6,773 nt of DNA. It comes from an uncultured Fibrobacterota bacterium (lineage in GTDB: Bacteria; Fibrobacterota; Chitinivibrionia; Chitinivibrionales; CAIOZP01). Under the pieces are notes generated by a model. It did not search any database. It had not been told where the DNA came from and saw only the letters and a list, made by a program, of their open reading frames with translations. Positions 1-6,526 of this stretch are shown here, in pieces (the stretch's first letter is position 1; each line of letters begins with the position of its first letter). Location of the stretch: the NCBI GenBank assembly GCA_903862805.1, contig CAIOZP010000731.1:1-6773 (forward strand), written 5' to 3'. A program made the position numbers and the translations under genes.

Positions 1-36
1 GATCCGAACTTGTTGCTTGAACAGAAATATCGGTAG
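1..36 (+). other. Possible C-terminal tail of an upstream gene
   Basis: Frame 1 reads 11 codons (DPNLLLEQKYR) and then TAG at 34-36, five bases before the next gene's ATG. This would suit the end of a preceding operon gene. The other two frames also stop nearby (TGA at 18-20 in frame 3, TAG at 38-40 in frame 2), so the frame choice is a guess and no function can be given. Confidence 0.25.
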
Positions 37-41
37 GTAGC

Positions 42-1655
42 ATGCCTGAAAATCCGCTTCAAAAATTGTTCGGCGTTGAAGAACGTGCCGATGGTATCTA
101 TATCCAGATTGACAGGGCGCGACGTGATTCTCTCCCCGCCGGTGCAATTGAAAGAGCGCTCGAAGACGCGCTCGTAGCCAATGCGGACATCGCAAAAATC
201 CGTGACGTTGTTACAAGAGCCCGCGGTAATTTCGAGAAGGTCGGGCCGCTTTTCGAATATTACGATATTCGGCTCGATCAATATGTTTCAACAAAGATCA
301 CTCCGCTTTCGGCATCAATAAAGATCGACCCCGCCGCACGACTTTCCGGTACGAGAATATCCCCCACCCTTATCGAGTTCTTTCTGAAACGCCGCAAAGT
401 TGTTCACGGAATAAAACGCGAAACTCTAAAAGATATCTGCATGAAAAATCTCTTCGACACCGAGGTTGTTGTTGCCGAAGGAACACCGCCCAAAAACGGC
501 ACCGACGCATACATGAGCTATGCGATAAAAATTGAAGCCGAAGCAAAGCCACAGATTGGATCTGATGGAAAAGCCGATTTCAGGAACATCGAATCATTCG
601 TTAAGATTACTGAAGGACAAGTGATCGCAAAGCGCATACCGCCCCACCCCGGCGAACCAGGCAAGGCAGTGACTGGCGAACCGATTCCGCCAACACCAGG
701 TACAGACATTCCGCTTCCGGTCGGAGAAAACACAATCGCGACCGACAATGATTCTGTTCTTAAAGCACAGAAGTCAGGCGTTGTTTATTCTCATGCCGGT
801 CTCGTTCATGTACTAGAACTTCTCAGCGTGAGTGGAGATGTCAATTTCACCACTGGAAACATCAAGTACGGTGGAGATGTTCTTATTAAGGGAAGCGTTC
901 GTCCTGGTTTTACAGTTGATGCTGAAGGAAATATTGAAATCGGTGGCGAGATAGAATCCTGCAAGGTTATTTCAAGAAATGGCTCGGTCACAATAAAACA
1001 GGGAATCATCGGACGCAAAGACACCTTTGTGCAGGGCCATCAGGGTGTCACAGTAGGTTTCGCACAGGATGCCGAGATTGTCAGCGAAGGAATAATCCAC
1101 TGTGACAAGCACATTATGAACTGCAACGTCAGGTGCACACGCCTTGAGGCCGGCAGCTTTATCGGCGGATCCGCGAGGATATACGAAACAGCAGAATGCG
1201 GTGCCATCGGGAATGAATCAGGACTTGAAACTAATTTGTATGTGGTAGACCGCAACATTGAAAAGCTAAAAGAAAAGTTTGCAGAACTCGTTAATTTGCG
1301 GGCTAAAACCGCAGAACAAATTGATCCTATCCAACGGGAGCTCAAAACCAAAAGCGAGTTAATTAAAAGAGCAGGAACTGACGTAACCGATAGGCACAAA
1401 AACGAGCTGAAGAAATGGATCGATGCTTACAACGAAATAAGCACAAGAATCAAAGTAATCGATGACAATATCGCAAAGGTCAGCGAGGCAATTAAAAATC
1501 CGAAAGATCTCAACGGCATGGTTCAGATCAAGAGTACGGCATTCCAAAATGCAAGAATAGATTTTTACGGACTCAGCAGGCGCATAATGTCCGGCAATAC
1601 ATCCCATATAATATTCAAGTTCAAGGATGGAAAAATCCAGGAGACCGGTGCATGA
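42..1655 (+). CDS. FapA-family (DUF342) polymerising/scaffold-like protein
   Basis: This 537-residue protein has the layout of the FapA/DUF342 family. The N-terminal half ends in the family's proline/glycine-rich signature at about residues 190-230 (IPPHPGEPGKAVTGEP, then a GEN turn). Next comes a glycine-rich repetitive beta region, about 255-395, expected to form a right-handed beta-solenoid. A charged coiled coil follows at about 402-485, then a short beta C-terminus. No signal peptide or membrane segment is seen, so it should be cytoplasmic. In Vibrio, FapA affects polar flagellum assembly, but the family is widespread and its molecular activity is poorly defined. No flagellar gene lies in this window, so a flagellar role should not be assumed. 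The start is the ATG at 42, with a weak AGG five bases upstream. The stop overlaps the next start (ATGA), which implies translational coupling to the STAS protein. The family call is firm; the role is open. Confidence 0.9.
   Translation: MPENPLQKLFGVEERADGIYIQIDRARRDSLPAGAIERALEDALVANADIAKIRDVVTRARGNFEKVGPLFEYYDIRLDQYVSTKITPLSASIKIDPAARLSGTRISPTLIEFFLKRRKVVHGIKRETLKDICMKNLFDTEVVVAEGTPPKNGTDAYMSYAIKIEAEAKPQIGSDGKADFRNIESFVKITEGQVIAKRIPPHPGEPGKAVTGEPIPPTPGTDIPLPVGENTIATDNDSVLKAQKSGVVYSHAGLVHVLELLSVSGDVNFTTGNIKYGGDVLIKGSVRPGFTVDAEGNIEIGGEIESCKVISRNGSVTIKQGIIGRKDTFVQGHQGVTVGFAQDAEIVSEGIIHCDKHIMNCNVRCTRLEAGSFIGGSARIYETAECGAIGNESGLETNLYVVDRNIEKLKEKFAELVNLRAKTAEQIDPIQRELKTKSELIKRAGTDVTDRHKNELKKWIDAYNEISTRIKVIDDNIAKVSEAIKNPKDLNGMVQIKSTAFQNARIDFYGLSRRIMSGNTSHIIFKFKDGKIQETGA
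1639..1643 (+). promoter_or_regulatory. Ribosome binding site of the double-STAS gene
   Basis: AGGAG lies inside the last codons of the FapA-family gene, eight bases before the ATG at 1652. It fixes the start of the STAS gene and its four-base ATGA overlap with the upstream stop. Confidence 0.8.
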
Positions 1656-2362
1656 GCAACTTTTCAATAAAAGAAGAGAACGGGTTCACATGGATAAGAC
1701 TGCCGAGAGTAATTGGACTTTCCGACTGCCCCAAACTCGAAGCTGATCTTCGTGGATTGATATCTGAAGGCATAAAACTCGTGCTTGACATGGCGGATAC
1801 CTATGAAATTTACAGCGCCGGAATCGGCTTTATAATTCAAGCCCGCAAACTCGCAATTGAAAACAAAGGCGCCGTATTTCTCGTGAATGTCAGTAAAAAA
1901 GTTCTTGGTATTTTCACGGCGCTGAACCTCGATCGGGTCTTCAGAATCTATCCAACCGATGTCGAATTCGAGCTTGACAATGATGATCTTTGGAAAGCTT
2001 CTGCCAAAGAAAACGTAGCTGAATTCCTGTTTGTTTCACAGGTCGAAGATGGAGTTGGTCGTGTAATTATTGCAGGAAACCTCGACAGTACCGCGGATGT
2101 CTACGGGCTACGTTCAATAGATTTTTCTCATGATGTAAAATGGTGCCTCTTCGACTTCAGCAAACTCGACCTCGTTGACAGTTTCGGCATGTCGGAGTTG
2201 CAAGATGCGTTTCGAAGACTAACATTTGCAGGATGCCGGATCGCCATTTTCGGAACCAATTCTTCTGTCGCCGGTCTGTTCACTGTTTTTCCGCCGCCGG
2301 ATTCTGTAACATTCTACACTAATGCAGAAGAAGCCATAACTTCTATTTTTAACGGCAATTGA
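1652..2362 (+). CDS. Double STAS-domain protein (anti-sigma-factor antagonist-like)
   Basis: The 236-residue protein consists of two consecutive STAS domains, at about residues 3-110 and 122-234. Each shows the usual order: beta strands, a hydrophobic strand ending in the acceptor loop, an amphipathic helix, and a late strand plus helix. The loop that carries the phosphorylated serine in SpoIIAA and RsbV (DS[ST]G) reads YSAG in domain 1 (Ser55) and DSFG in domain 2 (Ser177). Both keep the serine aligned with SpoIIAA Ser58 and RsbV Ser56, while domain 1 has lost the preceding aspartate. STAS proteins of this type act in the cytoplasm by binding an anti-sigma or switch kinase in a phosphorylation-dependent way. 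No partner kinase or sigma factor is encoded here. The gene is translationally coupled to the FapA-family gene and lies in frame with the downstream HD gene, one stop codon apart. STAS fold: confident. Partner-switching role: inferred. Confidence 0.87.
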   Translation: MSNFSIKEENGFTWIRLPRVIGLSDCPKLEADLRGLISEGIKLVLDMADTYEIYSAGIGFIIQARKLAIENKGAVFLVNVSKKVLGIFTALNLDRVFRIYPTDVEFELDNDDLWKASAKENVAEFLFVSQVEDGVGRVIIAGNLDSTADVYGLRSIDFSHDVKWCLFDFSKLDLVDSFGMSELQDAFRRLTFAGCRIAIFGTNSSVAGLFTVFPPPDSVTFYTNAEEAITSIFNGN

Positions 2363-2368
2363 AGATTG
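2360..2368 (+). other. In-frame UGA junction between STAS and HD genes
   Basis: The STAS stop TGA (2360-2362) is followed by AGA and then TTG (2366-2368), all in one frame. The next reading frame is therefore a direct continuation. There is no purine-rich ribosome binding site at normal spacing before the TTG. Re-initiation after termination, UGA readthrough, a true weak start, or a single-base error are all possible. Confidence 0.7.
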
Positions 2369-3196
2369 AACAGACGATTTCAGGATCTGAAAATCTGGTT
2401 CGACGAATTCTGTGCGAAGTACACTTGTAGTGCAGATACAGATGTGGTTTTCAATCTCGGTGTCAAGACCAGTCACACGAACCGCGTGGTTGATCTCATT
2501 ACAAAAATTGCCGATGAACTCGGGGCAGACATTACCATCGCAACAGCCTGCGGGTTGCTTCACGATGCCGGACGGTTTCCGCAATTTTCCGAGTATCGCA
2601 CATTTTCCGATTCCCGTTCTGTCAACCATGCGAAGCTTTCTGCTCTGGTCGTAAACGAAAGCGGAATCCTTGGCGAGCTGTTTAACAAAAGCGAATCGGA
2701 AATCATCATGCTGGCGATTCTCAATCACAACAAGATCGCTGTTGGCTCCGATATTTCTGCAGATGCGCTACTTTACACGAACATGCTTCGTGATGCCGAC
2801 AAACTCGACATCCTCAACATAATGGTTTCGCATTACGAATCTCCGGTTGATGAGAAAGACGGAATAGAACTCGGTCTGCCCGATCTGCCGATCGTAACCG
2901 AATCGGTAATGTGCACAGCCGAAGCCGGTGAAGCGGTAAGCTACGCCGACATGCAGTGTCTCAACGATTTCCGGATCCTTCAGATCGGCTGGGCCGCTGA
3001 TCTCAACTCGCCAACTGCCTGCCGGATTTTCAGAGATGCACGCTTCGTCGAGCGGATCAGGGGCTTTCTGCCAACAGGTGCGCGCATAGACAAATTATGC
3101 GAGCGCGTCACGACGGAGCTTGACAGAATGATAATGAATCCTGCCGAAGTTTTTTTAGGCAACCAACTTCAGGAAAAAAATCTTTCTGCCGATTGA
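2366..3196 (+). CDS. HD-domain metal-dependent phosphohydrolase
   Basis: The 276-residue protein carries an HD fold of the small helical hydrolase type. The metal-binding pattern is visible: His37 (SHTNRV), His66-Asp67 (GLLHDAGRF), His88 (VNHAKL), His121 (ILNHNK) and Asp143 (RDADKLDI). Such domains use one or two metals to cleave phosphoesters, often of nucleotides or nucleotide second messengers. The HD-GYP signature is absent, so cyclic-di-GMP hydrolysis is not supported and the substrate is unknown. No signal peptide or membrane helix is seen. The only start that keeps the helix before His37 is the TTG at 2366, which is rare and lacks a clear ribosome binding site. No ATG occurs in frame before the catalytic core is passed. 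The gene is in frame with the upstream STAS gene. Its last bases contain T- and A-runs but no hairpin, so transcription may continue into the next gene. Confidence 0.85.
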   Translation: MNRRFQDLKIWFDEFCAKYTCSADTDVVFNLGVKTSHTNRVVDLITKIADELGADITIATACGLLHDAGRFPQFSEYRTFSDSRSVNHAKLSALVVNESGILGELFNKSESEIIMLAILNHNKIAVGSDISADALLYTNMLRDADKLDILNIMVSHYESPVDEKDGIELGLPDLPIVTESVMCTAEAGEAVSYADMQCLNDFRILQIGWAADLNSPTACRIFRDARFVERIRGFLPTGARIDKLCERVTTELDRMIMNPAEVFLGNQLQEKNLSAD

Positions 3197-3254
3197 ATCT
3201 CTGTCAGGTAATATTTTCCACGACTGCAACTTACCGAAATGACTGTCGGCCGCA

Positions 3255-5105
3255 ATGAACAAGACTTTGTCCAAAACGCTTGTCTTCACAGATTCCGATT
3301 GCGGAGGAGTCGTTCATGTTGCCAACATCAAGGGCGGCGTGGGCAAATCGACCGTTGCCACTAACCTCGCTGCAGCCCTGGCCCGGCGTGGTCCGACACT
3401 CATCATCGACCTTGACGTTCAGGGAAGTGCGACCGTCGCACTCGGACTCAATCCGGCAGAGTGCCGAAGTTCAGCGTGGCAGCTTCTCTCGAAAAGATTT
3501 TCGGGAAGCCTGATGAGCAATCAGAAACACGGCGGTCTCTTCAACAGCATCCGGATAATCAAGAGGCGCATCGAATCCTTCTTAATGTCGCAGATTGTCG
3601 GGCGCGACGAAATCACTTCGATGGCGATCAGGGTGCGCCCATGTCTCGACATCATTCCGGCAACCTCTGAGCTCTTCAACGGCGTTCATTATCTGCATCT
3701 CCAGAACCTCGCCTACAACCTTCAACTTTGCCGCAATTACTACAAGTACATCGTAATCGATACACCATCCGTATGGAACTCGCTTACTCGCCTGCTCTAT
3801 CGTCGCAGCGACCTGACGCTGATTCCGGTCACACTCTCCGCTTTGTCAACCAGAAGCCTTCGTGATTATCTTGTAAATGTGAAGAAGCTCGCGGCCGGTA
3901 ATTCGAGGGTCAGAATCCGCATCGTAAAAAATGAAGTCTTCGGCTCTTCCGATTCGGCGATGCGTGGCAAGGCCGTTACCATGCAGGAAAACCGCGCCTT
4001 CCTCGACGGACTTTGCGAAACCATTATGCGACGAAACGGCGGCGGGCTTTCGCTTCTTCCGCAGTCAATCATTTTCGATATGGAGATTCCCGAATCGGCA
4101 GTTGTCCGAAACGCTCAGGACGCAGGCCAGACTGTCGGCGAGTTCAAACAGTACTCTACTGTTGCAAAAGCATTTGAAGATCTTGGCAAGCGTGTGCAGC
4201 ACGTTTTCAATTCCATAGGCAGCGACGCTCCAGACAGGCGCGATGTGCTACTTGTACAATCGACCGCCATTGCAGTTCGCTTCGCCGCAGTGTTCATTGT
4301 CGGATCGATTCTCCTCTACGGGAAAACTCTCGCCGATCTGCCAGCACCGAGACCTGTTGCTCCTCAGCAGATCACGCAAGATCAGACGCAGTGCATTGAG
4401 TGCCGCTTCGCAGAAGGTGAAACGATGCACAAGCTCGCGAAGTTTGCGATATGCAGATTCAGCGCAACCGTTCCTTCCGAAGCAACGGTTTCGCAATATG
4501 CGCAGCAGACCATCGACATTTTCAATATGACACGTCTCGCCGGTGAAGCACATATAAGCGCCGACAAAGTTCCACCCGGGACAATCGTGAGATTCTATCC
4601 GCCTGAAATGATCGGACAGGATCGCGCCAAGCGACTCGGACCTGTATATCAGTATTTCTGCACAGTCGTCAGCGACAAATTGGCATACGTTACCGGCGAC
4701 TGGTGCGAGCGTGGCAACGGCGGAATTCCTCCGCATTACGGCATGGACGTCGCCGCATCGGAAGGCTCCGAGATTGTCTCGCCGATCGACGGAATCGCCT
4801 ACATAAAAGACTCTCAGGACGCTGGCCGTGTAGTCGGTGTCGTGCGCGACGGAATGGTTCTGCTCTTCTGCCACATGGACAGACGCTATGTTCAGAGCGG
4901 CCAGAAAATCCACGCCGGTGAAGCAGTCGGAACCGTCGGCGTCACGGGCCACACAACCGGCCCTCATGTCCATATAGGTTACGGCATCGCTTCATCACCG
5001 GGCGGTAATGCCATTGTGCTCGGCGGCACAAGCTATCGCCTCACCGATCCCAAACTCTTCTTCTATCGTGAGCAATACCTAAAGAGTCTTGCTACAAACA
5101 ACTGA
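3255..5105 (+). CDS. ParA-type ATPase - transmembrane helix - LysM-like - M23 endopeptidase fusion
   Basis: This 616-residue protein joins two systems. Residues 17-318 are a complete ParA/MinD-type ATPase. The deviant Walker A is KGGVGKST (26-33, signature Lys26), the switch region is DLDVQGS (52-58, Val where ParA usually has Pro), and the Walker B-like strand is YIVIDTPS (165-172). A ParA-like C-terminus follows. One hydrophobic helix spans about 331-356, preceded by DRR, which predicts N-in/C-out topology, then a proline-rich linker. Residues 380-450 resemble an expanded LysM module (GET...KLA, then N and PGT..R.YP). Residues 488-600 form an M23/LytM peptidase with all ligands and catalytic histidines: HYGMD (His494, Asp498), His540, and HVH (571-573). 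The likely role is ATP-governed positioning or activation of peptidoglycan cutting outside the membrane. The ATG at 3255 is preceded in frame by a stop at 3240-3242 and has no good ribosome binding site. Domain calls are firm; the coupled function is inferred. Confidence 0.93.
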   Translation: MNKTLSKTLVFTDSDCGGVVHVANIKGGVGKSTVATNLAAALARRGPTLIIDLDVQGSATVALGLNPAECRSSAWQLLSKRFSGSLMSNQKHGGLFNSIRIIKRRIESFLMSQIVGRDEITSMAIRVRPCLDIIPATSELFNGVHYLHLQNLAYNLQLCRNYYKYIVIDTPSVWNSLTRLLYRRSDLTLIPVTLSALSTRSLRDYLVNVKKLAAGNSRVRIRIVKNEVFGSSDSAMRGKAVTMQENRAFLDGLCETIMRRNGGGLSLLPQSIIFDMEIPESAVVRNAQDAGQTVGEFKQYSTVAKAFEDLGKRVQHVFNSIGSDAPDRRDVLLVQSTAIAVRFAAVFIVGSILLYGKTLADLPAPRPVAPQQITQDQTQCIECRFAEGETMHKLAKFAICRFSATVPSEATVSQYAQQTIDIFNMTRLAGEAHISADKVPPGTIVRFYPPEMIGQDRAKRLGPVYQYFCTVVSDKLAYVTGDWCERGNGGIPPHYGMDVAASEGSEIVSPIDGIAYIKDSQDAGRVVGVVRDGMVLLFCHMDRRYVQSGQKIHAGEAVGTVGVTGHTTGPHVHIGYGIASSPGGNAIVLGGTSYRLTDPKLFFYREQYLKSLATNN

Positions 5106-5184
5106 TCCCGCGCCTCGATCCACCTACCCCGTTGCATGAGCCGGTTGTATTTTCGGTGCCGTTCAAAAAATGTTAATTGACAAA

Positions 5185-5189
5185 AGGGA
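5185..5189 (+). promoter_or_regulatory. Ribosome binding site of dapL
   Basis: AGGGA sits five bases before the ATG at 5195. This supports that ATG over the TTG at 5177, which would add six residues not expected in DapL and would place this motif inside the coding region. Confidence 0.75.
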
Positions 5190-5194
5190 ATTCG

Positions 5195-6424
5195 ATGATT
5201 CGTATCAACGAGAACTATCAGAAGCTGGCGGCCTCATATCTTTTTTCGGAGATCGGCCGCAGAATCTCTGCATTTGCCGCAGCAAATCCGGACAAGCCGA
5301 TCATCCGCATGGGAATTGGTGATGTGACAGAGCCGCTACCGCCTGCCTGTATCAAGGCCTTCCATGAAGGCGTTGATGAAATGGCCAACCGCGCAACTTT
5401 CAAAGGCTACGACAACAACGGAGTCGGCTACGACTTCCTTCGCAAGCTGATCGCCGAAAATGATTTCGCCGCACGCGGAGCAAACATCTCTGCCGACGAA
5501 ATCTTCGTCTCCGACGGATCGAAGTGCGACACCGGCAACATTCAGGAACTCTTTGCCAACGACATCACTATCGCCGTGCCGGATCCGGTTTATACCGTCT
5601 ATGTCGATACCAACGTGATGGCCGGTCGCACCGGCGCAAACGAAAACGGCCGCTACGACGGCTTGGTCTATCTCGAAGCAAACGAAGCCAACGGATTCGT
5701 TCCGGCGGTTCCGGCGCAGAAGGCCGATCTGATTTATCTCTGCTTCCCGAACAACCCAACCGGCGCAACCGCCTCGCGCGAACAGCTGACCGCATGGGTC
5801 GAATACGCCCACGCGAACAAGGCCCTGATCCTGTTCGATGCCGCCTACGTGGCATTCATCCGTGATCCGAAAATTCCGCAGAGCATCTTCGAAATCGAAG
5901 GCGCACGCGAAGTCGCAATCGAGTTCCGCTCGTTCTCAAAGACCGCAGGATTCACCGGAACGCGCTGTGCCTACACCGTCATCCCGAAAGATCTTGTCGC
6001 ATACGACAAGTCCGGCAAAGCTCACTCGCTTCATGCGATGTGGAACCGTCGCCACACGACCAAGTTCAACGGCGTTTCATATCCGGTGCAAAAGGCCGCC
6101 GCCGCTGTCTATTCGGCTGAAGGACAGACACAGGTTCGCGAGATCACCGACTACTATCTGCGCAACGCGGCGCATGTCCGTAAGGTTTTCACCGAACTCG
6201 GTTATGCCTGCACAGGTGGCGATAACTCGCCTTACATCTGGGTCAAGGTCGGCGGTGACAGCTGGGATTTCTTCGACCGCCTGCTCAACGAACAACAGGT
6301 TGTCTGTACTCCGGGCGCAGGATTCGGTCGGTGTGGTCAGGGTTATGTGAGACTCTCGGCATTCAACAGTTATGAAAATGTAGTGACGGCAATGGAAAGA
6401 ATTTCCAAAATTCTTAAGAAGTAA
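5195..6424 (+). CDS. dapL: LL-diaminopimelate aminotransferase
   Basis: DapL is a cytoplasmic PLP enzyme that converts L-tetrahydrodipicolinate to LL-2,6-diaminopimelate in one step with glutamate as amino donor. It bypasses the succinylase and acetylase routes and feeds lysine and peptidoglycan synthesis. With the ATG at 5195 the protein has 409 residues, the usual length. Visible hallmarks, numbered from that ATG, are [10 protein letters not shown] near 40-49, SDGSKCD with Lys110, PNNPTG (185-190), FDAAY with Asp215 and Tyr218, the PLP lysine in [12 protein letters not shown] (Lys249), WNRR, and the carboxylate-binding Arg386 in GYVRLSAF. The loop normally reading GYGPEQG is instead GYDNNGVG (71-78), one residue longer. 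The gene is visibly richer in G+C than the FapA-family gene, as expected of a well-expressed enzyme. An 89-base gap without a hairpin separates it from the ParA-M23 gene, so either its own promoter or read-through is possible. Confidence 0.97.
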   Translation: MIRINENYQKLAASYLFSEIGRRISAFAAANPDKPIIRMGIGDVTEPLPPACIKAFHEGVDEMANRATFKGYDNNGVGYDFLRKLIAENDFAARGANISADEIFVSDGSKCDTGNIQELFANDITIAVPDPVYTVYVDTNVMAGRTGANENGRYDGLVYLEANEANGFVPAVPAQKADLIYLCFPNNPTGATASREQLTAWVEYAHANKALILFDAAYVAFIRDPKIPQSIFEIEGAREVAIEFRSFSKTAGFTGTRCAYTVIPKDLVAYDKSGKAHSLHAMWNRRHTTKFNGVSYPVQKAAAAVYSAEGQTQVREITDYYLRNAAHVRKVFTELGYACTGGDNSPYIWVKVGGDSWDFFDRLLNEQQVVCTPGAGFGRCGQGYVRLSAFNSYENVVTAMERISKILKK

Positions 6425-6436
6425 ATCCTGCCTTAT

Positions 6437-6477
6437 AAAAGGCGGCGGACTTCTCTCAGGAAATCCGCCGCCCTTTT
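6437..6477. terminator. Bidirectional rho-independent terminator
   Basis: GGCGGCGGA (6441-6449) pairs perfectly with TCCGCCGCC (6464-6472). After a C/A mismatch, TTC (6451-6453) can pair further with GAA (6460-6462). AAAA (6437-6440) lies before the stem and TTTT (6474-6477) after it, so the hairpin has a T-tract on either strand. It lies between the convergent dapL and ferritin genes and can serve both. Confidence 0.92.
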
Positions 6478-6526
6478 ACTTTCGTCTCTAATCTTTCAGA
6501 AATTCGTGTTGCTCAACAAATGAAAA

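Noticed and set aside
2360..2362. Reassigned UGA codon (as in some candidate phyla)
   Set aside because: UGA also ends the FapA-family and ParA-M23 genes at sensible family lengths, and no in-frame UGA occurs inside any conserved domain.
2219..2728. 169-codon minus-strand open frame across the STAS-HD junction
   Set aside because: Both genes beneath it have convincing domains on the plus strand, and the antisense translation resembles no protein family.
3193..3214. TTGAAT and TAATAT as a promoter for the ParA-M23 gene
   Set aside because: The two boxes are only ten bases apart, too close for a sigma-70 promoter, and no better -35 is found at 16-18 bases.
3302..3318. GGAGGA followed at good spacing by ATG (3316) near the start of the ParA-M23 gene
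   Set aside because: The ATG is out of frame with the ParA domain and opens only a short frame without a domain. The sequence arises from ParA codons for Gly-Gly-Val.
4248..4973. 241-codon open frame on the minus strand opposite the ParA-M23 gene
   Set aside because: It lies wholly antisense to a gene with intact motifs and its translation shows no recognisable domain. Codon bias of the real gene explains the lack of stops.
3255..5105. BY-kinase (Wzc/CapB-type) reading of the membrane-linked ATPase
   Set aside because: The KGGVGKST signature with Lys26 is ParA/MinD-like, the ATPase comes before rather than after the membrane helix, and there is no C-terminal tyrosine cluster; the chain ends in a peptidase.
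5106..5194. Possible terminator or structured leader between the ParA-M23 gene and dapL
   Set aside because: Only very short CCG/CGG pairings are present, without a convincing stem or T-tract.
5177..5205. Consensus -35 TTGACA with TCGTAT 17 bases downstream
   Set aside because: The -10 match is poor and lies inside dapL after its start codon, so a transcript from it would lack the start.
5336..5812. 158-codon minus-strand open frame inside dapL
   Set aside because: It is antisense to a strongly conserved enzyme and has no domain or start signal of its own; the same shadow effect applies.
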